DNA from: Pseudorhizobium xiangyangii
GTDB taxonomy: Bacteria > Pseudomonadota > Alphaproteobacteria > Rhizobiales > Rhizobiaceae
Length of the DNA: 64,000 nucleotides
Reading direction: 5' to 3'
NCBI RefSeq assembly: GCF_020531965.1
Contig: NZ_JAJAWH010000006.1
Coordinates: forward strand, 147,779 to 211,778
In this document: piece by piece, positions 45,146-53,547 of the stretch
Layout of the letters: the number at the start of each line of letters is the position of its first letter
How positions within the stretch are numbered: position 1 is the first letter of the stretch
Made by a program: the position numbers and the translations under genes
The notes under the pieces: generated by a model
Database searches by the model: none
Told to the model about the DNA's origin: nothing
The model's input: only the letters and a program-made list of their open reading frames with translations

Positions 45146-46594
45146 ATGACAATCAGCAATCCGTCACCATCGTTATACAACGAGGATCTCGCGCCCGCCA
45201 AAGAACGTAAATGGGGCGCCTTCAGCATTTTCAACGTCTGGACGTCCGACGTCCATAGTCTGTGGGGCTACTATCTTGCTGCAAGTCTCTTCTTGCTTTG
45301 CGGCAGTTTCATCAACTTCGTCTTTGCCATCGGCATAGGCTCGCTGGTGATCTTCTTTCTGATGAGCCTGGTGGGGAATGCCGGGGTGCGCACGGGTGTG
45401 CCGTTCCCGGTGCTTGCCCGTGCATCCTTTGGCACGTTCGGAGCCAATGCGCCTGCGCTCGTTCGGGCCATCGTGGCCTGCTTCTGGTATGGCGCACAAA
45501 CGGCTGCGGCATCGGGTGCAATCGTGGCGCTGGTCATCCGCGACGAAGGCATGCTCGCCTTTCACCAGAACAGCCACATGCTAGGGCATTCCACCCTCGA
45601 GGTGATCTGCTTCGTGATTGTCTGGAGCCTGCAACTGCTGATCATCCAGCGCGGCATGGAAACGGTGCGCAAGTTCCAGGACTGGGCCGGCCCTGCGGTA
45701 TGGATCATGATGCTGATCCTCGCCGTCTATCTGCTCGTTAAGTCCGGCACCTTCTCCTTCGGTTCGGAAATTCCGCGCGACGTTCTGATTGAGAAGACGC
45801 GTGGGGCCGGAATTCCCTACGAGCCAGGGACCCTTGCCGCGCTCGCGGCGGTGGCGGCGACCTGGGTGACCTATTTTGCGGCCCTCTACCTGAACTTCTG
45901 CGATTTCTCGCGCTACGCGAAAGATGAGAAGACGTTGCGCAAGGGGAACCTCTGGGGCCTGCCGATCAACCTTCTAGCCTTTTGCCTCGTGGCAGGTGTT
46001 ACGACCACTGCCGCCTTCGCAGTCTATGGCGAGGTGCTGCTGCACCCGGAACAGATCTCGGCGAAGTTCGATAGCTGGTTCCTGGCCCTGCTTGCGGCCC
46101 TCACCTTTGCCGTGGCCACATTGGGGATCAACGTCGTTGCGAATTTCGTCTCCCCCGCCTTCGATTTCGCCAATGTCTTTCCACGCCGGATAAACTTCAA
46201 GCGTGGCGGCTACATTGCGGCACTCATCGCGCTCGCACTCTATCCCTTCGCGCCATGGGAGACGGGCGCCGCGAACTTCGTTAACTTCATAGGTTCGACG
46301 ATGGGGCCGATCTTCGGCGTGATGATGGTCGATTACTACCTGATCCGGAGGGGCCAGCTTGATGTTGCCGCGCTCTATCAGGAAGACGGCGAGTTCCGAT
46401 TCCGGAATGGCTGGCATGGCAGCGCCTTCATCGCATTTGGCATCGGCACGCTCTTCTCGTCCATCTTGCCGACGTTCACCTCCATCCTGCCGGTCTGGTG
46501 GGGCATCTATGGATGGTTCTTCGGTGTCGGTATCGGCGGCGTTGTCTATTTCGTGCTGAGGATGGGGGCGCGGCGCAGGCCCGCCTACGCCTGA
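45146..46594 (+). CDS. NCS1-family nucleobase/allantoin-type permease
   Basis: Inner-membrane secondary transporter of the nucleobase-cation-symport-1 family, 482 residues, with about twelve predicted helices. The N-terminus SLYNEDLAPAKERKWGAFSIFNVWTSDVHSLWGYYLAASLF is characteristic, as are NFCDFSRYAKDEKTLRKGNLWGLP and GPIFGVMMVDYYLIRRGQLD. Substrates in this family are purines, pyrimidines, hydantoin, allantoin or thiamine-like compounds; the sequence does not decide. ATG 45146 follows GGGGAG; an in-frame ATG at 45119 lacks one. It sits between rplS and trmD, where the usual ribosomal-protein operon is continuous in many bacteria. Confidence 0.9.
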   Translation: MTISNPSPSLYNEDLAPAKERKWGAFSIFNVWTSDVHSLWGYYLAASLFLLCGSFINFVFAIGIGSLVIFFLMSLVGNAGVRTGVPFPVLARASFGTFGANAPALVRAIVACFWYGAQTAAASGAIVALVIRDEGMLAFHQNSHMLGHSTLEVICFVIVWSLQLLIIQRGMETVRKFQDWAGPAVWIMMLILAVYLLVKSGTFSFGSEIPRDVLIEKTRGAGIPYEPGTLAALAAVAATWVTYFAALYLNFCDFSRYAKDEKTLRKGNLWGLPINLLAFCLVAGVTTTAAFAVYGEVLLHPEQISAKFDSWFLALLAALTFAVATLGINVVANFVSPAFDFANVFPRRINFKRGGYIAALIALALYPFAPWETGAANFVNFIGSTMGPIFGVMMVDYYLIRRGQLDVAALYQEDGEFRFRNGWHGSAFIAFGIGTLFSSILPTFTSILPVWWGIYGWFFGVGIGGVVYFVLRMGARRRPAYA

Positions 46595-46688
46595 GTATCT
46601 GAGCCTGATGCCCGGCCTTTGTGTCGGGCATCGTCCTTGATCCTATTCCAATGATTAGACCGATTATGCAAAGTTCAAATATCTGGGA

Positions 46689-47441
46689 ATGCCGATGACC
46701 ATTGCGACTATCGTGCTGCTGTTCGTGTCGGCATTTCTTGCGGGAGCAGTCAATGCTATTGCCGGTGGCGGCACCTTTCTCACGTTCGGGGCGCTTACCC
46801 TCGCCGGCATGCCGCCCATTACCGCCAACGCAACTTCCTCCATCACCCAGTTCCCCGGCTACATCACGTCCACGCTGGCCTATCGGGACGAAATAGCCAA
46901 AAGCTGGCGAAGCGCGATTGCACTGTCCATCGTTTCGGTGATTGGAGCCGTTGGGGGCTCCTTGCTCCTGCTCTCTCTCGACAATCCGTCCTTCCGGACG
47001 ATCGTGCCCTGGTTGCTCGCGGCCGCTACCGCTATTTTCGCTGCCGGTCCCTGGCTGAAGCCGAAGGTATCGGCGGAGCGGTCGGTCAATTCGCCGGCAA
47101 GCGTCGTCGCGCAGTTCTTCACGTCGATCTACGGCGGCTTCTTCGGCGCCGGCATGGGCATCATGATGCTTGCTGTCCTCGGCATCACGTCGGGTGGCAC
47201 CTATCACCATCTCAACGCGCTGAAGAACCTGCTGTCGATACTAATTGCTGCGGTGGCCATCGTCATCTTCGTCAGCGGCGGTGTAGTGGCGTGGCCGCAA
47301 GCACTGGTTATGATCCCGGGCGTGGCGCTCGGCGGCTATGCCGGCGTCTGGATGGCGCGGCGGGTACCGCAGACGGCGATGCGTGTGATGGTCGTTGCCG
47401 TGGGCATGGCGCTGACGGTCTATTATTTCGTGACGGGCTGA
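46689..47441 (+). CDS. TSUP-family membrane transporter (TauE/SafE)
   Basis: Sulfite/organosulfonate exporter-type permease of 250 residues with about eight hydrophobic helices. The family patterns [35 protein letters not shown] and [33 protein letters not shown] are both present, representing the repeated halves of the fold. ATG 46689 and 46695 are both possible. Its last 19 bp overlap the end of trmD on the other strand. The real substrate is unknown. Confidence 0.9.
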   Translation: MPMTIATIVLLFVSAFLAGAVNAIAGGGTFLTFGALTLAGMPPITANATSSITQFPGYITSTLAYRDEIAKSWRSAIALSIVSVIGAVGGSLLLLSLDNPSFRTIVPWLLAAATAIFAAGPWLKPKVSAERSVNSPASVVAQFFTSIYGGFFGAGMGIMMLAVLGITSGGTYHHLNALKNLLSILIAAVAIVIFVSGGVVAWPQALVMIPGVALGGYAGVWMARRVPQTAMRVMVVAVGMALTVYYFVTG

Positions 47442-48112
47442 AGCAGGTCCGGGCGCCGTTCACGCGTCAGCTTCAGGGATTGTTCGTGGCGCCACTTGTC
47501 GATTGCTGCGTGGTTGCCGGAGGTCAACACGGGCGGAATGCCCTGCCCCTCAAACAGCTGCGGCCGCGTATAATGCGGGTGTTCGAGCAGCCCGTGCTCG
47601 AAGCTCTCATGGGTTCCTGAAAGAGCGTTCCCCATGACGCCGGGGAGGATGCGCACGACCGCGTCGAGCAGCGTCAGCGCGGCGGGCTCGCCGCCGGACA
47701 GGATGTAGTCGCCGATCGAAACTTCCTCGAGCTCGCGGGCGTCGATCACCCGCTGATCGACCCCCTCGAAACGACCGCAGACGATCACTACGCCGTCGCC
47801 TTCGGCCAGTTCGCGCACACGCTGCTGGGTCAATGGCCTGCCGCGCGGGCTCATGAGAAGGCGAGGGCGAGGGACTTCTGCCGAAGCATGGTCGATTGCC
47901 TTGGCCAAAATGTCCGCTCTCAACACCATGCCGGCGCCACCGCCAGCGGGCGTATCATCCACCGTGCGGTGCCTGTCTTCGGCAAAGTCGCGGATCTGTA
48001 CGGCCTCGAGAGACCATTGGCCTCTTTCGAGGGCCTTGCCGGCGAGCGACGTGCCGAGATGGCCGGGAAACATTTCGGGATAGAGTGTGAGAACCGTGGC
48101 GCGGAAGGTCAT
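47423..48112 (-). CDS. trmD: tRNA (guanine-N1)-methyltransferase TrmD
   Basis: Methylates G37 of tRNAs, preventing frameshifts. The 229-residue SPOUT-knot enzyme shows [45 protein letters not shown], the S-adenosylmethionine loop [13 protein letters not shown] and [26 protein letters not shown]. The start ATG 48112 lies 6 bp after the rimM stop, so the genes are co-transcribed in the order ffh, chorismate mutase, rpsP, rimM, trmD. Confidence 0.96.
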   Translation of the reverse strand: MTFRATVLTLYPEMFPGHLGTSLAGKALERGQWSLEAVQIRDFAEDRHRTVDDTPAGGGAGMVLRADILAKAIDHASAEVPRPRLLMSPRGRPLTQQRVRELAEGDGVVIVCGRFEGVDQRVIDARELEEVSIGDYILSGGEPAALTLLDAVVRILPGVMGNALSGTHESFEHGLLEHPHYTRPQLFEGQGIPPVLTSGNHAAIDKWRHEQSLKLTRERRPDLLQPVTK

Positions 48113-48118
48113 CGCCGT

Positions 48119-48724
48119 TTACTTGCCTTGGCCCTTGGGAGGTGCGCCCTTGCCCCTGTCGCCCTTGCCCCTCTCGCCGGGGCCCTTGTTGCCTTTGTCA
48201 TCGGCATCGTCGATCAGGCCGGCGGCCTGTGGATCGATAAGAATGCGCCCGGCCTCCAGGTCGATCTCGAGCACAGCAGCTTCCGAAAAGGGAATGAGCA
48301 CGGGTCGCCTTCCAGGCCCCTTCAGCTCGAGAAGATCGCCTGCGCCGAAGTCGTAGACGCCGCTCACCGTCCCGTAGCTCTTGCCGTCGGCGTCCACCGC
48401 CTCCAGTCCTTCGAGGTCTGCATAATAGAACTCGTCGTCCTCAAGCTCGTCGTCAGGCAGGTTTTCCCTCTCGATGAAGAGCTCCAGCCCGTTCAGCGCT
48501 TCTGCCGAATTACGGTCGTTGACGCCGCGGAACCGGATGATTGCGACATTTTTGGCGTCGCGGATCTCGAGGATCTCGAACACCCGCCCGTCCATGCTGT
48601 GGAGGTGACCGTAGTCGCCGAGTGCCAATGGGTCGGCTGTAAAAGATCGCACTCTGACCTCGCCGCGCAGCCCTTGCGCTGCGCCGATCGTGGCCATCAG
48701 GATCGGGTTTTGAAGCTTCGTCAT
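48119..48724 (-). CDS. rimM: 16S rRNA processing protein RimM with charged repeat tail
   Basis: Assembly factor for the 30S head that binds ribosomal protein S19. Residues 1-170 are the RimM N-terminal barrel and PRC domain ([69 protein letters not shown]). The last 30 residues are a Gly/Lys/Arg/Pro repeat ([20 protein letters not shown]), likely disordered and RNA-binding. The start could be 48724 or either of two nearby upstream ATG codons (48733, 48730). Confidence 0.94.
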   Translation of the reverse strand: MTKLQNPILMATIGAAQGLRGEVRVRSFTADPLALGDYGHLHSMDGRVFEILEIRDAKNVAIIRFRGVNDRNSAEALNGLELFIERENLPDDELEDDEFYYADLEGLEAVDADGKSYGTVSGVYDFGAGDLLELKGPGRRPVLIPFSEAAVLEIDLEAGRILIDPQAAGLIDDADDKGNKGPGERGKGDRGKGAPPKGQGK

Positions 48725-48937
48725 GCGCATCATCCGGTCAATGCGCCTTACGCCATTTATGGCGCACCAAGGACGCTGTAGCTCTTAGTTTGCGTATCGC
48801 ACTTTTCCGAAAATCGATTTCGATTTTGGGCTCGAAGTGCAAGAGGCGCTTTTACCGGCAGTTCCGGCAAATGAAAACAGAAAACGGGCGGCACGTTTGC
48901 GCACCGCCCGTCCTACCGCAAAAAAGCGGAGCAGGAA

Positions 48938-49312
48938 TTATTCCGCAGCGGCTTCCGCAGCGGCAGCCTTGGCATCTTCAGCCTTCTGGGCGCGCTCGGC
49001 AGAGCGTTCCTCGGCCTTCTTGCCTGGCTTTGCCTTTTCCGGGTTGTTCTTGGCATCGCGCTGGGCAACGCCGGCCTCTGCGAGGAAGCGAAGAACGCGG
49101 TCGGTCGGCTGGGCGCCCTTTGCGATCCATTCCTGGATGCGCTCGATGTTCAGCTCGACGCGCTTTTCGTTGTCCTTCGGAAGCATCGGGTTCCAGGAGC
49201 CGAGCTTTTCGAGGAAGCGGCCGTCGCGCGGCGAGCGGGCGTCGGCAACGACGATCGTGTAGTAAGGACGCTTCTTGGAACCGCCGCGGGCGAGACGAAT
49301 CTTCAGGGACAT
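48938..49312 (-). CDS. rpsP: 30S ribosomal protein S16 with Ala-rich tail
   Basis: Small-subunit protein, residues 1-80 canonical ([42 protein letters not shown] and [19 protein letters not shown]). The remaining 40 residues are Ala/Glu/Lys-rich ([20 protein letters not shown]), again longer than the E. coli protein (82 residues). About 200 bp separates it from the rimM start, an interval with no convincing signal. Confidence 0.97.
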   Translation of the reverse strand: MSLKIRLARGGSKKRPYYTIVVADARSPRDGRFLEKLGSWNPMLPKDNEKRVELNIERIQEWIAKGAQPTDRVLRFLAEAGVAQRDAKNNPEKAKPGKKAEERSAERAQKAEDAKAAAAEAAAE

Positions 49313-49363
49313 TGTTTTACTCCTAGGTTTTCTTGAGGCCGCCGTCGGGCGGGCTGTTTGGTT

Positions 49364-49681
49364 TTATGCGAGTTGCTTTGGGCCGCCGTGTTCGGCGGCG
49401 ATGGCTTCATGATGCCGGATGACTTCCGTGATGACGAAGTTCAGGAACTTCTCGGCGAAATCCGGATCCAGATGGGCATCCTTCGCCAGATGGCGCAGGC
49501 GTTCGATCTGGTAGTCCTCGCGCGCCGGGTCGGCCGGCGGCAAATCGTATTTGGCTTTCAACAGGCCGACTTCCTTCGTGCAGCGGAAGCGCTCGGCAAG
49601 CATGTGCACGAGAGCTGCGTCGATGTTGTCGATCGACTGGCGGTAGCTCGAAAGCTGGGCTTTGATTTCAGGGTCAATCAT
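49364..49681 (-). CDS. Chorismate mutase (AroQ class)
   Basis: Rearranges chorismate to prephenate for phenylalanine and tyrosine synthesis. The 105-residue all-helical protein matches the AroQ fold: IDNIDAALVHMLAERFRCTKEVGLLKAKYDLPPADPAREDYQIERLRHLA, with the expected active-site Arg, Lys and Glu/Gln residues. It is monofunctional, not fused to PheA. It lies 15 bp after ffh and about 50 bp before rpsP, a setting seen in rhizobia. Confidence 0.93.
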   Translation of the reverse strand: MIDPEIKAQLSSYRQSIDNIDAALVHMLAERFRCTKEVGLLKAKYDLPPADPAREDYQIERLRHLAKDAHLDPDFAEKFLNFVITEVIRHHEAIAAEHGGPKQLA

Positions 49682-49696
49682 TGCTCACGCGTCCTC

Positions 49697-51274
49697 TCAC
49701 TTCTTCTTCGGCAGGCCGGGAAGACCTGGGAAGCCGCCGCCGAGACCCGGCAGGCCGCCACCCATGCCCGGCATTTCGCCGCCGGGAAGACCCGGCATCG
49801 AACCCGGCTTGAAGCCGGCGGCCTCCGCCTGCTTCTGTAATGCTTCAAGCTGCTTTGGGTCGAGCTTGGAGAGGTCCGGCATGCCACCCATGCCACCCAT
49901 TCCGCCCCCGAGACCCCCAAGTCCCATCTTGCCGGCAAGGCCGCCCATCATCTGCTTCATCATGCCGCCTTTGCCCTTGCCGCCCATGGCTTTCATCATG
50001 TCGGCCATCTGGCGGTGCATTTTCAGCAGCTTGTTGATTTCCGCGGCATCGGTGCCGGAGCCTGCCGCAATGCGCTTCTTGCGGGAATGTTTCAGCATGT
50101 CCGGGCTGGAGCGTTCGGCCTTGGTCATCGAGCCGATGATGGCGATCTGGCGGTCGAACATCTTGTCGTTCATGCCGGAAGCCGCAAGCTTGTCCTTCAT
50201 GCCGGCCATGCCGGGCATCATGCCCATGATGCCGCCCATACCGCCGAGCGACTTCATCTGGCGCAACTGGTCTGCGAGGTCGTTCAGGTCGAACTTGCCC
50301 GACTGCATCTTCTTGGCCATCGCCGCGGCTTTTTCCGCGTCGATGTTTTCGGCAGCTTTTTCGACCAGCGAAACGATGTCGCCCATGCCGAGAATACGGT
50401 CGGCGATCCGGCGGGGATGGAACTCCTCCATCTCCGTCATCTTCTCGCCGGTACCGATCAGCTTGATCGGCTTGCCGGTGACGGCGCGCATCGAAAGGGC
50501 CGCGCCGCCGCGGCCGTCGCCGTCCATGCGGGTCAGAACGAGGCCGGTAATGCCAACGCGTTCGTCGAAATTGCGGGCGAGATTGACGGCGTCCTGACCG
50601 GTCAGCGAGTCGGCGACGAGCAGGATTTCATGCGGATTGGACTTCCGCTTGATCTCCGCCATCTCCTGCATGAGCGGCTCATCGATATGGGTGCGGCCGG
50701 CGGTATCGAGGATGACGACGTCATGGCCGCCGAGCTTGGCGGCCTGCACGGCGCGCGCGGCGATATCGGTCGGCGTCTGGCCAGCGATGATCGGCAGCGT
50801 GTCGACGCCGGTCTGCACACCCAACTGGCGCAACTGTTCCTGGGCTGCCGGGCGTCGCGTATCGAGCGACGCCATCAGCACCTTCTTCTTCTCACGATCC
50901 GTCAGCCGCTTGGCGATCTTGCCGGTCGTGGTCGTTTTACCCGAACCCTGCAGACCGACCATCATGATGACGACGGGAGCAACGGCATGCAGGTCGATGC
51001 CGACGCCTTCCGAGCCCAGCATCTCGATGAGTTCGTCATGGACGATCTTGACGACCATCTGGCCGGGCTTGATCGACTTCAGGACAGCGGCCCCGACGGC
51101 CTTCTCGCGGACGCGATCGGTAAAGGAGCGAACGACCTCGAGCGAGACGTCGGCTTCGAGTAGCGCACGGCGAACCTCGCGCAGGGCAGCGGAAACATCC
51201 GCTTCGCTCAATGCGCCACGGCCGGTCAGTCCATTCAGAATGGAGCCAAGACGGTCCTGGAGGTTTTCGAACAT
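49697..51274 (-). CDS. ffh: Signal recognition particle protein Ffh
   Basis: GTPase of the bacterial SRP that targets membrane proteins co-translationally; partner of FtsY, whose gene is on the plus strand at 55765. The 525-residue protein has the N domain (MFENLQDRLGSILNGLTGRG), the GTPase domain with GLQGSGKTTTTGKIAKRL, DTAGRTHIDEPL and TRMDGDGRGGAAL, and a methionine-rich M domain with a long Gly/Met/Leu-rich tail. The ATG at 51274 is set by the family; the open frame to 51370 adds an unrelated leader. It heads the ffh-rpsP-rimM-trmD unit. Confidence 0.96.
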   Translation of the reverse strand: MFENLQDRLGSILNGLTGRGALSEADVSAALREVRRALLEADVSLEVVRSFTDRVREKAVGAAVLKSIKPGQMVVKIVHDELIEMLGSEGVGIDLHAVAPVVIMMVGLQGSGKTTTTGKIAKRLTDREKKKVLMASLDTRRPAAQEQLRQLGVQTGVDTLPIIAGQTPTDIAARAVQAAKLGGHDVVILDTAGRTHIDEPLMQEMAEIKRKSNPHEILLVADSLTGQDAVNLARNFDERVGITGLVLTRMDGDGRGGAALSMRAVTGKPIKLIGTGEKMTEMEEFHPRRIADRILGMGDIVSLVEKAAENIDAEKAAAMAKKMQSGKFDLNDLADQLRQMKSLGGMGGIMGMMPGMAGMKDKLAASGMNDKMFDRQIAIIGSMTKAERSSPDMLKHSRKKRIAAGSGTDAAEINKLLKMHRQMADMMKAMGGKGKGGMMKQMMGGLAGKMGLGGLGGGMGGMGGMPDLSKLDPKQLEALQKQAEAAGFKPGSMPGLPGGEMPGMGGGLPGLGGGFPGLPGLPKKK

Positions 51275-51582
51275 CGTGTCTTCCTTCTTCGTTTCCGGGG
51301 CGACCGAAAACGTCGGGTCTTTCGCTGTCAAAAACAAGACGCAAAGCCAAATAGCACCCGAGGGCGCCACGCGCTGTCGGGTGTTGACCTCCGGGTTCCC
51401 GAATGTTTTCGGTTCCCGGTCGGCGGCTCCAAGTCTTCAAACTTGTCAGCAGATTGGCGGGCTTAAACAGGAAATGGGCGTGGAAGTCAAGCTTTGGCCG
51501 GTGGCCGATCAGCCGTCATAACATTTGCGTGGCTAACGGCCGCCCGCTTGAAGCTTTATCGACGGCTTCTTATACAAGACTG
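51275..51582. other. Intergenic region ffh / MBL-fold gene
   Basis: 308 bp between divergent starts. It holds the possible ffh promoter at 51462-51490. I see no ORF with credible start or codon bias and no strong hairpin. Confidence 0.45.
51462..51490 (-). promoter_or_regulatory. Possible sigma-70 promoter of ffh
   Basis: TTGACT (51490-51485), 17 nt, TTTAAG (51467-51462) on the minus strand, about 190 bp before ffh. The -35 is good; the -10 matches 4 of 6. Confidence 0.35.
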
Positions 51583-52656
51583 ATGAACCGTCGAAAATTT
51601 CTCAAATGGGCCGGCATCGGCTCGCTGGTGACATTGGCCGGCGGCTTGACGGCACGAGGTGCCATGGCAGGCAACGCCTATTACTCCGGTCCCGTTTCCG
51701 ATCATTTCGACGGCACGCATTTCTTCAATCCCGGCGGAGAGGAGCCGCGCGGCACGTTTGATCTCCTGCGCTGGAAGCTCGGCAACGGCAACATCCCCTG
51801 GCCGGACACCTTTGCCAGCCCCTTTCCGCAGGCCGTGCCGGAAGCCCGCGTCACCGGAAACCGCGTCGTCGTCACCATGGTCGGCCATGCCTCAATTCTC
51901 ATCCAGGTCGCCGGCCTCAACATCCTCACCGATCCGGTATGGTCCGAGCGCACCAGCCCGTTCACATGGGCAGGACCAAAACGGGTCAACCCGCCGGGCA
52001 TCCGCATGGACGACCTTCCACCGATCGACATCGTGCTGGTCACCCACAATCACTACGATCATCTCGACCTCGAAACGTTGTCGGTGCTGCAGGGCCGCGA
52101 CAAGCCTCATTTCGTCACCCCGCTCGGCAATGACGCGATTATCCGGACCCGCCTGCCGGATGCCCGGATCACTGTCATGGACTGGGGTGGACGGCAGGCG
52201 GTCGCGCCGGGTGTCGCCTTCCACTGCGAGCCCTGCCACCACTGGTCTGCGCGCGGTCTGGGCGACCGGCGCAAGGCGCTGTGGGCCGCCTTCGTGTTCG
52301 AAACGCCGGCCGGCGGGATCTATCATATCGGCGATACCGGTTTTCACGACGGTACCAATTACCGTGCTGCCCGAGAAAAACATGGCGGCTTCCGCCTCGC
52401 CAATCTGCCCTTCGGAGCCTACGAACCGCGCTGGTTCATGAAGGCGCAGCACCAGAACCCCGAAGAGGCGGTGGAAGGCATGCAGTTGTGCGGCGCGTCC
52501 TTCGTTGCCGGTCATCACTGGGGTACGGTCAAGCTGACCGACGAAGGGATCGAGCAGCCCGTCGAGCTGCTTCATGCGGCACTGGATGCCCGTGGCCTCG
52601 GTCGCGATCGTTTCCGGCCGATGCGGCCCGGCGAAGTTTTCGAGGTTCCCGCTTGA
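51583..52656 (+). CDS. Tat-exported metallo-beta-lactamase-fold hydrolase (NAPE-PLD/UlaG-like)
   Basis: A 357-residue zinc hydrolase. A twin-arginine signal (NRRKFLKWAGIGSLVTLAGGL) ends near GAMAG. The MBL domain has VVVTMVGHASILIQVAGLNILTDPVWSERTSPF, the zinc motif THNHYDHLD, HIGDTGFHDG and GHHWGTVKLTDEG. This pattern (GHAS, NxHxDH, HWGT) is that of the UlaG/NAPE-PLD-like subgroup, some of which cleave phospholipids. Substrate unknown. ATG 51583 is fixed by the signal; the open frame to 51403 has no such feature. Its start is divergent from ffh. Confidence 0.9.
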   Translation: MNRRKFLKWAGIGSLVTLAGGLTARGAMAGNAYYSGPVSDHFDGTHFFNPGGEEPRGTFDLLRWKLGNGNIPWPDTFASPFPQAVPEARVTGNRVVVTMVGHASILIQVAGLNILTDPVWSERTSPFTWAGPKRVNPPGIRMDDLPPIDIVLVTHNHYDHLDLETLSVLQGRDKPHFVTPLGNDAIIRTRLPDARITVMDWGGRQAVAPGVAFHCEPCHHWSARGLGDRRKALWAAFVFETPAGGIYHIGDTGFHDGTNYRAAREKHGGFRLANLPFGAYEPRWFMKAQHQNPEEAVEGMQLCGASFVAGHHWGTVKLTDEGIEQPVELLHAALDARGLGRDRFRPMRPGEVFEVPA

Positions 52657-52709
52657 CGTATGGCCTACTCTTTTGCTTGATGCGAAAACATGACTAGTTG
52701 AGGCAAGAA

Positions 52710-53297
52710 ATGCAGGTCGAACTGGAACGCCCCACGGAAGCCACCCGCATCCAGCGCATAAAGGCGATGACCACGGGAACGCACGATACGCTTGACAAAC
52801 GGATCATGCGTGCGGAACCCTTCGCCAGCCGCGAGAGGTATGCGCTGTTCCTCGATGTCCAGCATTGTTTCCACGCCGATGTCGCGCCGCTCTATGCGTC
52901 TGCTGACCTAAACCGCCTTCTGCCAGGCCTGGTCGATCGGTGCCGGCTGGGGGCGTTGCGCCAGGATATCAGCGACCTCGGCGGGGTGGCGGCGCAACTG
53001 GTGTCTACGGTTGATACCATGACGCCGGCCACCGCGCTCGGCTGGGTCTATGTCGCCGAGGGCTCCAATCTCGGTGCCGCCTTCCTGCTCAAGGAAGCCT
53101 CCAAGCTCGGCCTGTCGAATGACTTCGGTGCCCGCCACCTCGCCAGTCATCCCGCCGGTCGTGGCCTGCACTGGCGCAACTTCGTCTCCGCCTACAACGA
53201 CCTGCCGCTATCGTACACAGAAGAGCTTGAGGCCGCCGAGGGTGCCAAGGCCGCCTTTCGCCGCGTGCACGGGCTGGTGGAGGAGATTTTCGGGTAG
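52710..53297 (+). CDS. Biliverdin-producing heme oxygenase
   Basis: Opens heme to biliverdin, CO and iron. The 195-residue helical protein shows a likely proximal histidine in IKAMTTGTHDTLDKRIM (about residue 29) and the distal-helix pattern ALGWVYVAEGSNLGAAFL, with flexible Gly residues over the heme. The type resembles heme oxygenases associated with bacteriophytochromes or iron acquisition (BphO/HemO). No phytochrome or heme-uptake gene lies in the window, so the role is open: chromophore supply or iron recovery. ATG 52710 has GAGGCAAG upstream. An inverted repeat begins at the stop codon. Confidence 0.85.
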   Translation: MQVELERPTEATRIQRIKAMTTGTHDTLDKRIMRAEPFASRERYALFLDVQHCFHADVAPLYASADLNRLLPGLVDRCRLGALRQDISDLGGVAAQLVSTVDTMTPATALGWVYVAEGSNLGAAFLLKEASKLGLSNDFGARHLASHPAGRGLHWRNFVSAYNDLPLSYTEELEAAEGAKAAFRRVHGLVEEIFG

Positions 53298-53343
53298 AAG
53301 CGGGCTTTGGTGCCTTGGGTTTTAGGTCATCGGGTCAAGCCCG
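53297..53343. repeat. Inverted repeat after heme oxygenase gene
   Basis: AGCGGGCTT (53297-53305) and AAGCCCGCT (53335-53343) pair perfectly around a 29-nt spacer. There is no T tract, so a plain intrinsic terminator is unlikely; a REP-like element or RNA-processing hairpin is possible. Confidence 0.5.
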
Positions 53344-53547
53344 CTAAGGCCGTCAGGGTGTGCTGCGCAGCGCTAAATACGTGTCGTGCACTTGAGCACG
53401 CCGAAGGCCACCCACATGTGGGGCTTCTCCATCACGGTTGGACTTGCCGTCGCGGAGGCCTATCCACGGCCGGCACTGGTAATTCCATGCCTTTTCGGCC
53501 ATATACGGCGCAAGAAGCGGGCGCCGTCCCCACACTGGATCAAGGTC

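Noticed and set aside
53386-53547. N-terminal extension of dapF from an upstream ATG
   Set aside because: The extra 54 residues have no similarity to DapF, and the family start is at 53548.
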